Assembly: GCF_003253705.1 (NCBI RefSeq) | Contig: NZ_QKYU01000015.1 | Span: 80,609-144,608 of the forward strand | DNA from: Humitalea rosea | GTDB taxonomy: Bacteria > Pseudomonadota > Alphaproteobacteria > Acetobacterales > Acetobacteraceae | Length of the DNA stretch: 64,000 bases | Direction: 5' to 3' | The notes under the pieces: model-generated | What the model was told of the DNA's origin: nothing | The model's database searches: none | What the model saw: the letters and a program-made list of their open reading frames with translations, nothing else | Shown here: positions 16,679 to 25,612 of the stretch, piece by piece | Numbering within the stretch: the stretch's first letter is position 1 | Layout of the letters: every line of letters begins with the position of its first letter | Translations under genes and position numbers: made by a program

Positions 16679-18207
16679 CAGCCGGGCCCCGTATACTCCA
16701 GCATGGCGCCAGAGGAGGTGCTGAGCGCGCCGGGCAGGTTGGCGAAGCCCGTCAGCCTGGCATCCAGCCCATAGCCCTGCGCCCGCCAGGCGAGGCCGAC
16801 CATCGGCACTTCCTCCAATGCGGCGCGCTGCATGTCCTTGTAGATCTCCACCCGCTTGCCCGGGTCGAATTCCGCGCGGCCCTTGGCCAGCAGCTCCACC
16901 GTGCGCGGCGCCTGCACGCCGAAGGAGCGGCCATGCGCCGCCGAAAGCGAGGTATCCAGCACCACCGTCAGCCCGTCCGGATCGTTGAAATCAGCCGAGA
17001 CGCCATGCACCGCGATATCATACTGCCCGCGGATGCCGAGGCTGACGCGCGTGGACCAGTCGGTCAGCCGCAGCTCCGCCTGGATGCCGATCGCGGCGAG
17101 GTAGCGCTGCGCGATCTCGGCGGTGGATTGGTGCATGCCGAATTGCGAGGTCGCGAGCAGCGTGGTCGAGAAGCCGTTGGGATAGCCCGCCTCGGCCAGC
17201 AAGGCGCGGGCGCGGTCGGGATCATAGGCCCAGCCCTTGGCCAGCTCCGCATCCCACCAGGGCGTGCCCTCGACGATCGGCACGCCCTCCAGCGGCTTGC
17301 CGCGGCCGGAGAAGGCGACGCGCACGATATCCTCGCGCCTGATCGCATGGGCGCAGGCGCGGCGCACCCGGGGATCGTTGAAGGGCGGCCGGGTGCCGTT
17401 GAACAGCAGATCCATGAAGGGGCCGTATTGCGTGACCAGGCTCAGCCGCGGATCGGCCTCGACCGCCGCCATGCCGGACCAGGGCACGTATTCGATCATG
17501 TCCACGTCGCCCGACTGCAACGCCGCCAGCCGCAGGTTCTCATCGGCATAGACGGTCATGCGGATGGTGCGGCTCTTGGGCAGGCCGGGCAGCCAGTAGC
17601 CCGGGACCGCCTGCAATTCGAGGAAGGTGCCGCGCTCCTGCGAGGCCACGCGATACGGGCCGCAGCCGATCGGCGCATTGGCATCGCGCGAGCCGTGCCA
17701 GACGATCGCCATGTTGTAGTTGGTGAACCATTGCGGCACGGTCGCGAGCGGCGTCTTCATCACGAGGCGGACGGTCGCGGCATCCGGCGTCTCGATCCGC
17801 TCGATCTGCTGCATCTGGGCGCGGTAATAGGCGGTGGAACGTTCGCCCGCGATCTGCTCGATGCTCCATTTCACATCGGCGGAGGTGAATTTTTCCCCGT
17901 TGTGGAACACCGCGTCGCTGCGCAGGGTGAAGACCCAGGCGCCCTCGGCATCCAGCTTCCATTCGGTCGCGAGTTCGCCGCGCAGCTCGCCCTGGGCATC
18001 GAAGCCGAGCAGGCGGCGATGCAGCAGCATCTTCACCGTCCCCGCCGCCGCCCCGGTCGAAACCCAGGGCTGCAGGTTCGGCGGCCAGGCGGCCAGGCCG
18101 AAGCGCAGCACCCCCGGGCGCGGCTGCGCGACGGCCGGCCCCGCGAGGCGAAGGGAAGCGAGCCCGGCGAGGCTTGCAAGCACAATGCGACGATTCGGGT
18201 GGGGCAT
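16678..18207 (-). CDS. Peptide-type ABC substrate-binding protein (SBP family 5)
   Basis: A 509-residue periplasmic binding protein of the DppA/OppA class. The signal peptide includes an Arg-Arg pair (NRRIVLASLAGLASL) and a likely cleavage after AVAQ, so Tat export is possible. Family signature parts are visible as WVFTLRSDAVFHNGEKFTSADVKWSI. ATG 18207 has an excellent AGGAGGGAT ribosome site; a longer frame upstream lacks support. It is the first gene of the operon down to creatininase and faces livG across a 211-base divergent intergenic region that holds no other gene. Confidence 0.9.
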   Translation of the reverse strand: MPHPNRRIVLASLAGLASLRLAGPAVAQPRPGVLRFGLAAWPPNLQPWVSTGAAAGTVKMLLHRRLLGFDAQGELRGELATEWKLDAEGAWVFTLRSDAVFHNGEKFTSADVKWSIEQIAGERSTAYYRAQMQQIERIETPDAATVRLVMKTPLATVPQWFTNYNMAIVWHGSRDANAPIGCGPYRVASQERGTFLELQAVPGYWLPGLPKSRTIRMTVYADENLRLAALQSGDVDMIEYVPWSGMAAVEADPRLSLVTQYGPFMDLLFNGTRPPFNDPRVRRACAHAIRREDIVRVAFSGRGKPLEGVPIVEGTPWWDAELAKGWAYDPDRARALLAEAGYPNGFSTTLLATSQFGMHQSTAEIAQRYLAAIGIQAELRLTDWSTRVSLGIRGQYDIAVHGVSADFNDPDGLTVVLDTSLSAAHGRSFGVQAPRTVELLAKGRAEFDPGKRVEIYKDMQRAALEEVPMVGLAWRAQGYGLDARLTGFANLPGALSTSSGAMLEYTGPG

Positions 18208-18418
18208 GGCATCCCTCCTGACACGGCGGAAGATGCCGGGGACGCTGCGAGTCGCCCCTTGGGTTGTCAACGAGTCTGCGCCGGGCGTTTGCCGGGCCAG
18301 GCACAGGCCTGCCGAGACAGCGCGCAGCCGCTGCCCGAATTCAGGCAACCACGGCAGGGGCTCGGGCGCCGATCTGAAACGGCTTCCCACCTGCGGCGCC
18401 AATCGGTTAACTGCGTCG

Positions 18419-19219
18419 ATGAACGACCCCGACGGCGCCGCGCAGGCGCCGAACCCGCTTCTGACGGTCACCAACCTGCGTCGCCGCTTCGGCGGGCTCG
18501 CGGCCCTGGATGGCGTCAGTTTTTCGGTGGCACCCGGGCGCATCACCGCGCTGATCGGGCCCAATGGCGCGGGCAAGACCACGCTGTTCAATGCCGTCTC
18601 CGGCCTGCTGCGTGTGGACGCCGGCAGCGTGCGGCTGCGCGGGCGCGAGCTGCTGGGGCTGAAGCCGGAGGCAGTGACGGCCCAGGGGCTGGTCCGCAGC
18701 TTCCAGATCGCGCGCGGTTTTCCGAGGCTGACGGTGTTCGAGCATCTGATGCTCTACGGCCAGCGCCAGCCCGGCGAGCGCTGGACCGCCGCCCTGTTCG
18801 GCGGTGCCGCGCCGCGCCGGGCGGAAGCGGCGCTGGCCGAACGCGCCTTGGCCATCGCGGCCCGGCTGCGGTTGGCGCATGTCATCGACAACCGCGTGAC
18901 CGCCCTCTCCGGCGGCCAGAAGAAGCTGCTGGAGATCGGCCGCACCCTGATGGCCGAACCCGAGGTCATCCTGCTCGACGAACCCGCCGCCGGGGTGAAC
19001 CCGACGCTCGCCGAGGAGATCGGCGATGCCCTGGTCGCCATCGCCGCCGAGGGCCGCACCATCCTGCTGATCGAGCACGACATGGCCCTGGTCGGGCGCA
19101 TCGCCCAGGATGTGGTGGTGATGGCGGCGGGGCGGACCCTGGCCACCGGGGATTTCGACTCTGTCTGCGCCGATCCCGCGGTGCAGGACGCCTACCTCGG
19201 CACCCGGCGCGCGGCATGA
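18419..19219 (+). CDS. livG: Branched-chain-type ABC ATPase LivG
   Basis: A 266-residue ATPase with Walker A GPNGAGKTT (47-55), signature LSGGQKKLLEIGRTL, Walker B VILLDEPAAGVNP and the H-loop LIEHDM, typical of LivG of the HAAT transporter group. It energises uptake of branched-chain or other amino acids, amides or urea. The Met chosen (18419) begins 12 residues before the ATPase core. A longer frame upstream is antisense to the divergent binding protein and is not supported. It ends in an ATGA overlap with livF. Confidence 0.92.
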   Translation: MNDPDGAAQAPNPLLTVTNLRRRFGGLAALDGVSFSVAPGRITALIGPNGAGKTTLFNAVSGLLRVDAGSVRLRGRELLGLKPEAVTAQGLVRSFQIARGFPRLTVFEHLMLYGQRQPGERWTAALFGGAAPRRAEAALAERALAIAARLRLAHVIDNRVTALSGGQKKLLEIGRTLMAEPEVILLDEPAAGVNPTLAEEIGDALVAIAAEGRTILLIEHDMALVGRIAQDVVVMAAGRTLATGDFDSVCADPAVQDAYLGTRRAA

Positions 19220-19959
19220 CGGCGCTGGTGGTCGAGGGCCTGGTCGGCGGCTATGGCCCCGACGACCAGGTGGTGAAGGGCGTCGGCCTCACCGTCGCGC
19301 CCGGCCGGCTCGTCTGCGTCATCGGCCCGAACGGCGCCGGCAAATCGACGGTGCTGAAGCTGCTGGCCGGGCTGCTGCGCCCCATGGCGGGCAGCATCCG
19401 CGTCTTCGGCCAGGCGGTGACCCCGGCCTCCCCCCGCGCGATGATCGCCGCGGGCTGCGTGCTGGTGCCGCAGGAACGCAACGTCTTCGGCGCGCTCACG
19501 GTCGAGGAGAATCTGCTGATGGGCGCCTATACCGAGCGCGGCCGCGCGAAGTCCCGCATCGCCGAGGCCTATGCGCGTTTCCCGCTGCTGCGCGAACGGC
19601 GCAGGCAGGCCGCGCGCACGCTCTCGGGCGGGCAGCGGCAGGTGCTGGCGATGGGCCAGGCGCTGATGGCGGCCCCCCGGCTGCTGATGCTGGACGAGCC
19701 GACCGCCGGCCTCTCCCCCGTCGCGGCGCAGGAGCTGTTCGCGACCATCCGCGCTTTGGCCGATAGCGGCATGCCCATCCTCATGGTCGAGCAGAATGCG
19801 CTGGATGCGCTCCATGTGTCCGATGAGGCGGTGGTGCTGGTCGATGGCCGCAATGCCCATGGCGGCCCGGCGCGCGCGCTCGCCGCCGACCCCACGATCC
19901 GGCGCCTGTTCCTGGGCGGACGCGCCGTTCCCGATACCACCAAGGAGATGTCCGCATGA
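19216..19959 (+). CDS. livF: Branched-chain-type ABC ATPase LivF
   Basis: A 247-residue ATPase with Walker A GPNGAGKST (37-45), the LivF-like VLVPQERNVFGALTVEENLLMG Q-loop, signature LSGGQRQVLAMGQAL and Walker B LLMLDEPTAGLSP. It partners LivG in the transporter. ATG 19216 overlaps the livG TGA and its own stop overlaps the next gene, so the genes are translated as a coupled set. Confidence 0.92.
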   Translation: MTALVVEGLVGGYGPDDQVVKGVGLTVAPGRLVCVIGPNGAGKSTVLKLLAGLLRPMAGSIRVFGQAVTPASPRAMIAAGCVLVPQERNVFGALTVEENLLMGAYTERGRAKSRIAEAYARFPLLRERRRQAARTLSGGQRQVLAMGQALMAAPRLLMLDEPTAGLSPVAAQELFATIRALADSGMPILMVEQNALDALHVSDEAVVLVDGRNAHGGPARALAADPTIRRLFLGGRAVPDTTKEMSA

Positions 19960-21137
19960 CCCTCGCCCGCCGCACGCTGCTGCTGTCCACCTCGCTGCTT
20001 GCCGCCCCCTCGCTGGTGCGCGCCCAGGCGGCCCCCATCAAGCTCGGCACGCTGACGCCGCTGACCGGCGCCGGCGGCCCCTATGGCCCCGTCATGGCCG
20101 CCTGCGTGCGCGGCGTCGTCGATCAGGTGAATGCGGCCGGCGGCGTGCTCGGCAAGCAGATCGAGTTGATCAGCGAAGACGACCAGACCAACCCCGAGGC
20201 CGGCGTCCGCGCCGCGCGCAAGCTGATCGATGTGGATCGCGTCTCGGCGATCATGGGCACCTGGGCCTCCAGCGTCACCACCGCGGTCGCGCCGCTGGCT
20301 TGGGAGAACAAGGTGTTCCTCGCCACCGTCTCCGGGGCCGATTCCATCACCTTGCTGCCGCACAATGGCTGGCTGGTGCGGACCCAGCCGAACACGACCT
20401 TGCAGGGCAAGAAATTCGGTGAATTCGCGGTGGCCCAGGGCGCCAAGCGCATCTTCGTCATGATGCCGCAGACGCCCTTCACCCAATCCCAGTTCGCCGC
20501 CATGAAGGCCGCGGCCGAGGCCGGGGGCGGTGCCGCCGAGTTGCTCATCTATGACGCGACCAAGCCGAGCCTGCGCACCGAGGTCGATCAGGCGATGCGG
20601 TTCCGCCCGGATGTGATCGTGGCCGGCGGCTATACGCCCGATACCTCGGTGCTGCTGCGCGACCTGTATCGTGCGTCCTTCAGCGGCAAGGTGCTGGCCT
20701 TCGCCTATGCGGTGAACCAGGCGATGCTGGGCGCCATCCCCAAGGAAGTGGTCGAGGGCGTGATGACCCTCGCCCCCTCCCCCGCCGCCGGGTCGGGCGG
20801 CTATGCCAAGGTGCAGGCTCTGGCCGGCACCCAGGCGCCGGACCCCTATACCTGCCAGATCTACGACCATGTGAACCTCGTGCTGATGGCCATGGCCAAG
20901 GGCGGGGCGACGACCGGGCAGGCGGTGCATGACAACATCCGCAAGGTGTCGCAGGGCTCGGGCGAGTCGGTGGACACTGCGCTGGACGGGCTGCGCGCGA
21001 TCGCCGCCGGCAGAGAGGTGAACTACGAAGGCGCCTCGGGTCCCTGCGACTTCAACGAGATCGGCGACGTGCTGGACGTGAAGTTCCGCTACGAGCAGGT
21101 CAAGGCGGGGGCGCTGACCCTGATCCGGATCGCCTGA
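19956..21137 (+). CDS. Branched-chain-type ABC substrate-binding protein
   Basis: A 393-residue periplasmic binding protein (Peripla_BP_6 type). The signal peptide MTLARRTLLLSTSLLAAP ends around residue 23 (VRA/QAA); the twin Arg suggests possible Tat export. The mature protein starts IKLGTLTPLTGAGGPYGP, a ligand-binding start pattern of the LivJ/AmiC class, and contains AIMGTWASSVTTAVAPLA of the hinge region. The cargo is unknown; the adjacent amidohydrolase suggests amides or cyclic amino-acid derivatives. Confidence 0.9.
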   Translation: MTLARRTLLLSTSLLAAPSLVRAQAAPIKLGTLTPLTGAGGPYGPVMAACVRGVVDQVNAAGGVLGKQIELISEDDQTNPEAGVRAARKLIDVDRVSAIMGTWASSVTTAVAPLAWENKVFLATVSGADSITLLPHNGWLVRTQPNTTLQGKKFGEFAVAQGAKRIFVMMPQTPFTQSQFAAMKAAAEAGGGAAELLIYDATKPSLRTEVDQAMRFRPDVIVAGGYTPDTSVLLRDLYRASFSGKVLAFAYAVNQAMLGAIPKEVVEGVMTLAPSPAAGSGGYAKVQALAGTQAPDPYTCQIYDHVNLVLMAMAKGGATTGQAVHDNIRKVSQGSGESVDTALDGLRAIAAGREVNYEGASGPCDFNEIGDVLDVKFRYEQVKAGALTLIRIA

Positions 21138-21139
21138 AC

Positions 21140-22018
21140 TTGCCGGATTCGTTTCTGTTCGGAGCTATTCTCCAGGCGCTGATCAATGGCGTGATCTCCG
21201 GCACCATCCTCGCGGTGCCGGCGATCGGGTTTTCGGCGATCTTCGCCGTGCTGAACTACCCGAACTTCGCGATCGGGGCCTTGGCCAGCGTCGGGGCCTA
21301 TGGCGGGCTCGTGGCCAATACGGTCTTCGGCCTGCCGCTGGAGGTGTCGCTGCTGGCCGCCTTCGCCACCGCGGCGGTGGCGGGGATCGTCGTCGAATGG
21401 GTGGCGGTGCGGCCGCTGAACCAGGCGGGGGCGCTGATGATGGCGATCGCCTCGCTGGCCGCGGCCATCGTGCTGGAGAATGTGATCCGCTTCTTCTGGG
21501 GCAATGGGCTGCGCGGCTACGACCTGCCGATGCTGCGGGATGTGCAGTTCGGCGCGATCCGCGTCGGGCCGCAGCAGGTCAAGAACTTCGGCATCAGCAT
21601 CGCCGCCATGGTGGCGCTCTGGGCCTTCCTGGCGCTGACCCCGCTCGGGCGGGCGATGCGGGCGGTGGCCGACAATGCCGATCTCGCGCGGCTGCGCGGC
21701 GTCGATCCGGTGCGGATCGCGGCGGTGGCGGTGGCGCTGGGCGCGGGGCTCGCGGGGATGGGGGGGATGCTGATCGGGCTCGATACCTCGATCGATCCGC
21801 TGACCGGGCCGCGCCTCGTGCTGTCGATCTTCGCCGCCGCGGTGCTGGGCGGGCTCGGCTCGATCCCCGGTGCGGTGGTCGGAGCACTGGTGATCGGCAT
21901 GGCGGAGGAGCTGACCGTGCTGCTGATCGCGCCCTCCTACCGCTCCGTCGTCGGCTTCGTGGTGATCCTGGCGGTGCTGACGGTGCGCCCGGCCGGTCTG
22001 TTCGGGGCGCGGGCATGA
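21140..22018 (+). CDS. livH: Branched-chain-type ABC permease LivH
   Basis: A 292-residue membrane permease with eight or so hydrophobic segments. The family core NYPNFAIGALASVGAYGGL is near the N-terminus and the ATPase-coupling loop FLALTPLGRAMRAVADNADLARLRGVD lies near residue 180. The start is a TTG two bases after the binding-protein stop; a later GTG is not better supported. It forms the transmembrane pore with LivM. Confidence 0.9.
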   Translation: MPDSFLFGAILQALINGVISGTILAVPAIGFSAIFAVLNYPNFAIGALASVGAYGGLVANTVFGLPLEVSLLAAFATAAVAGIVVEWVAVRPLNQAGALMMAIASLAAAIVLENVIRFFWGNGLRGYDLPMLRDVQFGAIRVGPQQVKNFGISIAAMVALWAFLALTPLGRAMRAVADNADLARLRGVDPVRIAAVAVALGAGLAGMGGMLIGLDTSIDPLTGPRLVLSIFAAAVLGGLGSIPGAVVGALVIGMAEELTVLLIAPSYRSVVGFVVILAVLTVRPAGLFGARA

Positions 22019-22914
22019 TCTCCTATCTCGTCTTCCTCGCCGTCATCGGCGGCATCTATGCGCTGCTGGCGCAGAGCGTGACCCTGGCCTGGGGCATGGC
22101 GGGGCTCGTGAATCTCGGCCTGGCCGGCTTCTTCGGGATCGGCGCCTATGCCTCGGCCATGCTGGTCACCTGGGGGGGCGTGCCGGTGCCGGTCGGGCTG
22201 GTGGCGGCGGTGATCGCCGGCGCCGTCGCGGGGCTGGTGGTGACGGGCGCGACCCTGCGGCTGCGCGACGACTACCTCGCCATCGTCACCCTCGGTTTCG
22301 CCGAGGCGGTGCGCATCATCGCCAGCAACGAGATCTGGCTGACCGGCGGCACCGATGGCATTTCGGGCATCCCGGGCGGGTTTCCGCGCGACTGGGGCCT
22401 CGGCTTCCATGCGGCCTGGATGGGCACGATCTCCGTGCTGGTCTTTTGCGTCTGGTTCGGGCTGCGGCGGCTTTCGGCCTCGCCCTGGGGCCGCGCCCTG
22501 CGCGCGATCCGCGAGGACCAGACCGTCGCCGCCGTCGCCGGCAAGCCCGTGGCGCGGATGAAGGCCGAGGCCTTCGCCATCGCCGCCGGCATCGCGGCCC
22601 TGGCGGGGGCGCTGTATGGGCATTACGGCTCCTACATCGCGCCGGAGTTGTTCGCGCCGCTGGTCACGATCTACGTCTTCCTCGCCGTCACCACCGGGGG
22701 CAATGGGCGGCCCTCCGGCGCGGTGCTCGGCGGCTATCTGCTCATCGCCTTCCTGGAGGCGACGCGCTTCGCCGCCGGCGCCATCCCCGGGGTCACCGCC
22801 TTGCAGGCGGCGGCGCTGCGCGAGGCCTCGGTCGGCGTCGCCCTCATCCTGCTGCTGCATTGGCGGCCGCAGGGCATCCTGCCTGAACGCAACCAGAAGG
22901 CCCCTCTCGTATGA
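22015..22914 (+). CDS. livM: Branched-chain-type ABC permease LivM
   Basis: A 299-residue membrane permease of usual LivM length for the short form. Visible are GLVNLGLAGFFGIGAYASAML, LRLRDDYLAIVTLGFAEAVRI and the ATPase-coupling loop SPWGRALRAIREDQTVAAVAGKPVARMK. Start ATG 22015 overlaps the livH TGA (ATGA), and its own TGA overlaps the GAF gene start. No substrate information is available from the sequence. Confidence 0.9.
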   Translation: MISYLVFLAVIGGIYALLAQSVTLAWGMAGLVNLGLAGFFGIGAYASAMLVTWGGVPVPVGLVAAVIAGAVAGLVVTGATLRLRDDYLAIVTLGFAEAVRIIASNEIWLTGGTDGISGIPGGFPRDWGLGFHAAWMGTISVLVFCVWFGLRRLSASPWGRALRAIREDQTVAAVAGKPVARMKAEAFAIAAGIAALAGALYGHYGSYIAPELFAPLVTIYVFLAVTTGGNGRPSGAVLGGYLLIAFLEATRFAAGAIPGVTALQAAALREASVGVALILLLHWRPQGILPERNQKAPLV

Positions 22915-23411
22915 GTATCGATATTTTCGCGCGCTTGGCCCGGGAGACGGCCGCGGCCGCAACCCCGCAGCAGGCCTTCGTCGCCGCCGAGACCGCGGTG
23001 CGCGCGCTGACCGGCTTTCGCCTCTTCACCATCCTGTTCGTGACCCGCAGCGGGGAGGAGGTCGAGCGCGTGCATTCCTCCGACCCCGCCGCCTACACCC
23101 TCACCGGGCGCAAGCGCATGGGCCCGACGCCCTGGGGCGCGCATGTGCTGGAGGCCCAGCAGCCCTGGTTCGGCGCCGATGCGGCGGCGATGGAATGGGC
23201 CTTCCCGGATCATGCGCTGATCGCCAGCCTCGGCTGCGGCAGCTGCATCAACATCCCCGTCGTGTCGATGCGCCAGTTGATCGGCACGCTGAACGTGCTG
23301 GATGGCCCGGGCGTGCTGCGCGAGGATCAGATCCCCGCCATCCAGGCCGTGGCCCCGGCCATCGCCTTGCCGCTGCTCCGCATGGCCGAATTGGAAGGTG
23401 CCAGCCGATGA
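22911..23411 (+). CDS. Stand-alone GAF-domain protein
   Basis: A 166-residue protein that is essentially one GAF fold. It has an N-terminal helix, FRLFTILFVTRSGEEVERV (first strands), then CGSCINIPVVSMRQLIGTLNVLDGPG, typical of GAF cores and of the free-Met-sulfoxide-reductase-like subgroup. The Cys pair in LGCGSCINIP could be redox active. It overlaps livM and the amidohydrolase by 4 bases each. A small-ligand sensing or binding role for the cargo of this transporter is inferred from context; enzymatic activity is also possible. Confidence 0.7.
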   Translation: MSIDIFARLARETAAAATPQQAFVAAETAVRALTGFRLFTILFVTRSGEEVERVHSSDPAAYTLTGRKRMGPTPWGAHVLEAQQPWFGADAAAMEWAFPDHALIASLGCGSCINIPVVSMRQLIGTLNVLDGPGVLREDQIPAIQAVAPAIALPLLRMAELEGASR

Positions 23412-24637
23412 TGATCCTGTTCGAGAATGCCTCGGTCCTCGATGGCAGCCAGGACCAGGCCCTGCCCAACATGAGCGTGCTGGTCGAAGGCGATGCGATC
23501 CGCGAGGTTTCGGACCGCGCCATCGCGACCTCCGCGACGCGCATCGACCTCGGCGGCAAGACGCTGATGCCCGGGCTGATCGACTGCCACGTGCATGTGG
23601 TGGCGGCCCTGGCGAACCTCGGCGCCAATGCGATGCTGCCCGATGCGGTGGTCACGCTGCATGCGACGAAGCTGATGCGCGAGATGCTGCTGCGCGGCTT
23701 CACCACGGTGCGCGACCTCGGCGGTGCCACCTATGCGCTGAAGATGGCCTGGGACGAAGGGCTGTTCGAAGGCCCGCGCCTGTCCCTCAGCGGCAAGGCG
23801 CTGTCGCAGACCGGCGGGCATTGCGATTTCCGCGGGCGGCACGACACGCGCTCGGCGGAGTTCTTCGCCGGCCGCCTCGGCAGCCTCGGGCGCCTGGTGG
23901 ATGGCGTCGCCGAAGTCCGCCGCGCCTGCCGCGAGGAGATCAAGGCCGGTGCCGACTACATCAAGATCATGGCCAATGGCGGCGTCGCCTCGCCCACCGA
24001 CCCCATCGCCTTCATGGGGTTTTCCGAGGAGGAAGTGCTCGCCGCCGTCGAGGAGGCACGGGGCGCGCAGACCTATGTCTCGGCGCATCTCTACACCGAT
24101 GAGGCGATCGCCCGCGCCGTGCGCTGTGGCGTGCGCAGCCTGGAGCATTGCAACCTCATCACCGAGGCGACGGCGCGCGATGCCGCCGAGGCCGGCGCCA
24201 TCGCCTGCCCGACCCTCGTGACCTATGAGGCGCTGAAGAACGAGGGCGCCTCGCTCGGCCTGCCCGAGAGCAGCGTCGCCAAGATCGACGATGTGCGCCT
24301 GGCCGGCCTCGCCTCGCTGGAGAAGATGCGCAACGCCGGGCTGATGATGGTCTATGGCACCGATCTGCTGGGGCCGATGCACCGCCACCAGTCGGAGGAA
24401 TTCGTCATCCGCGGCCGGGTGCAGCCGGCGATCGAGGTGATCCGCGGCGCCACCATCAACGCCGCGATCATGCTGCGCCAGGAAGGCCGGATCGGCTGCA
24501 TCGCCCCCGGCGCTCTGGCCGATCTGATCGTCGTCGATGGCGATCCGCTGGCCGATCTGTCGTTGCTGACGCACCAGGGCGCGCATCTGCCGGCGATCAT
24601 CCAGGCCGGCCGCTTCGTGAAGAACGAGTTGGGCTGA
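23408..24637 (+). CDS. Metal-dependent amidohydrolase (imidazolonepropionase-like)
   Basis: A 409-residue amidohydrolase-superfamily enzyme. It has the N-terminal metal motif PGLIDCHVHV (HxH), ADYIKIMANGGVASP where a Lys can be carboxylated, ISC-type His positions (VSAHLYTDEAI, RSLEHCNLI) and the catalytic Asp in YGTDLLGPMHRH. The fold is that of imidazolonepropionase and prolidase-like hydrolases. Start ATG 23408 overlaps the GAF stop. It probably hydrolyses the substrate brought in by the upstream transporter. Its stop is directly abutted (no gap) by the convergent ATPase gene at 24638. Confidence 0.85.
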   Translation: MMILFENASVLDGSQDQALPNMSVLVEGDAIREVSDRAIATSATRIDLGGKTLMPGLIDCHVHVVAALANLGANAMLPDAVVTLHATKLMREMLLRGFTTVRDLGGATYALKMAWDEGLFEGPRLSLSGKALSQTGGHCDFRGRHDTRSAEFFAGRLGSLGRLVDGVAEVRRACREEIKAGADYIKIMANGGVASPTDPIAFMGFSEEEVLAAVEEARGAQTYVSAHLYTDEAIARAVRCGVRSLEHCNLITEATARDAAEAGAIACPTLVTYEALKNEGASLGLPESSVAKIDDVRLAGLASLEKMRNAGLMMVYGTDLLGPMHRHQSEEFVIRGRVQPAIEVIRGATINAAIMLRQEGRIGCIAPGALADLIVVDGDPLADLSLLTHQGAHLPAIIQAGRFVKNELG

Positions 24638-25612
24638 CTACCCCACCAGATGGCAGGCGACGCCCCCGGCCTTCTCGCCGGGGGCCGGGGTCCAGGCCGG
24701 CATCTGCTGCGAGCAGATCGGCATCGCGTGGATGCAGCGCGGATGAAACGGGCAGCCCGGCGGCGGGTTCGCGGCCGAGGGGATTTCTCCAAGGATGCGC
24801 GGCAACGCGGTGCGGCGCGACGGGTCGGGGATCGGTGAGGCATCGCGCAGCACCTGCGCATAGGGATGCAGCGGATTGGCCAGCACGCGCGCGGCGGGCC
24901 CCTCCTCGACGATGCGGCCGAGGTACATCACCGCCACCCGGTCGCAGAACCAGCGCACCACCGAAAGATCGTGGCTGACAAACAGGAAGGACAAGCCGCG
25001 CCGCTGCCGCAACTCGCGCAGCAGCAACAGCACCTGCGCCTGCACCGAGACATCCAGCGCGCTCACCGGCTCATCGGCGATGATCAGTTCCGGCTCCACC
25101 GTCAGCGCGCGGGCGATGCCGATGCGCTGGCGCTGGCCGCCGCTGAACTCATGCGGCAGGCGGTCGAGGGCGGAGGGCGGCAGCCCGACCTCCTCCATCA
25201 GCGCGGCGGCGCGGCGCCTGGCCTCCGCACCCGTCGCGATGCCATGCACGCGCATCGGCTCGGTCAGCGCCGAGCCGATCGACTGCCGGGGATCGAGCGA
25301 GGAATACGGGTCCTGGAACACGATCTGGATGCGGCGGCGCAGCGCCTTCAGCGCCTGCCCCTTGGCGGTCAGCACATCCTCGCCACGGAAGAGCACGCGG
25401 CCCGCATCGGGCTCGATCAGCCGCAGCAGCGCGCGCGCCGCGGTGGATTTGCCGCAGCCGGATTCACCGACGAGCCCGAAGGCCTGGCCCGGCTCGATCG
25501 AGAAGCTGATATCCTCCACCGCCCGCACCCGGATGGTGCGCGGCTTGGGGAAGCCCTTCTTCAGCACGAAATGCTTGCGCAGGCCTTCGACGCGCAGGAG
25601 GGGTTCGGTCAT
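24638..25612 (-). CDS. Peptide-type ABC ATP-binding protein (DppF-like, second system)
   Basis: A 324-residue ATPase with Walker [10 protein letters not shown], the Dpp/Opp-like FQDPYSSLDPRQSIG Q-loop, signature [15 protein letters not shown], Walker [14 protein letters not shown] and the C-terminal PPPGCPFHPRCIHA extension. It starts at ATG 25612, overlapping the stop of the upstream permease by 4 bases. It is the last gene of the second minus-strand peptide-type operon and ends with no gap against the convergent amidohydrolase. Confidence 0.92.
   Translation of the reverse strand: MTEPLLRVEGLRKHFVLKKGFPKPRTIRVRAVEDISFSIEPGQAFGLVGESGCGKSTAARALLRLIEPDAGRVLFRGEDVLTAKGQALKALRRRIQIVFQDPYSSLDPRQSIGSALTEPMRVHGIATGAEARRRAAALMEEVGLPPSALDRLPHEFSGGQRQRIGIARALTVEPELIIADEPVSALDVSVQAQVLLLLRELRQRRGLSFLFVSHDLSVVRWFCDRVAVMYLGRIVEEGPAARVLANPLHPYAQVLRDASPIPDPSRRTALPRILGEIPSAANPPPGCPFHPRCIHAMPICSQQMPAWTPAPGEKAGGVACHLVG

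Noticed and set aside
16933..19215. Open frame extending livF upstream by about 760 codons
   Set aside because: It overlaps livG in another frame and the antisense of the peptide-binding protein; LivF homology starts at 19216 after the ATGA overlap.
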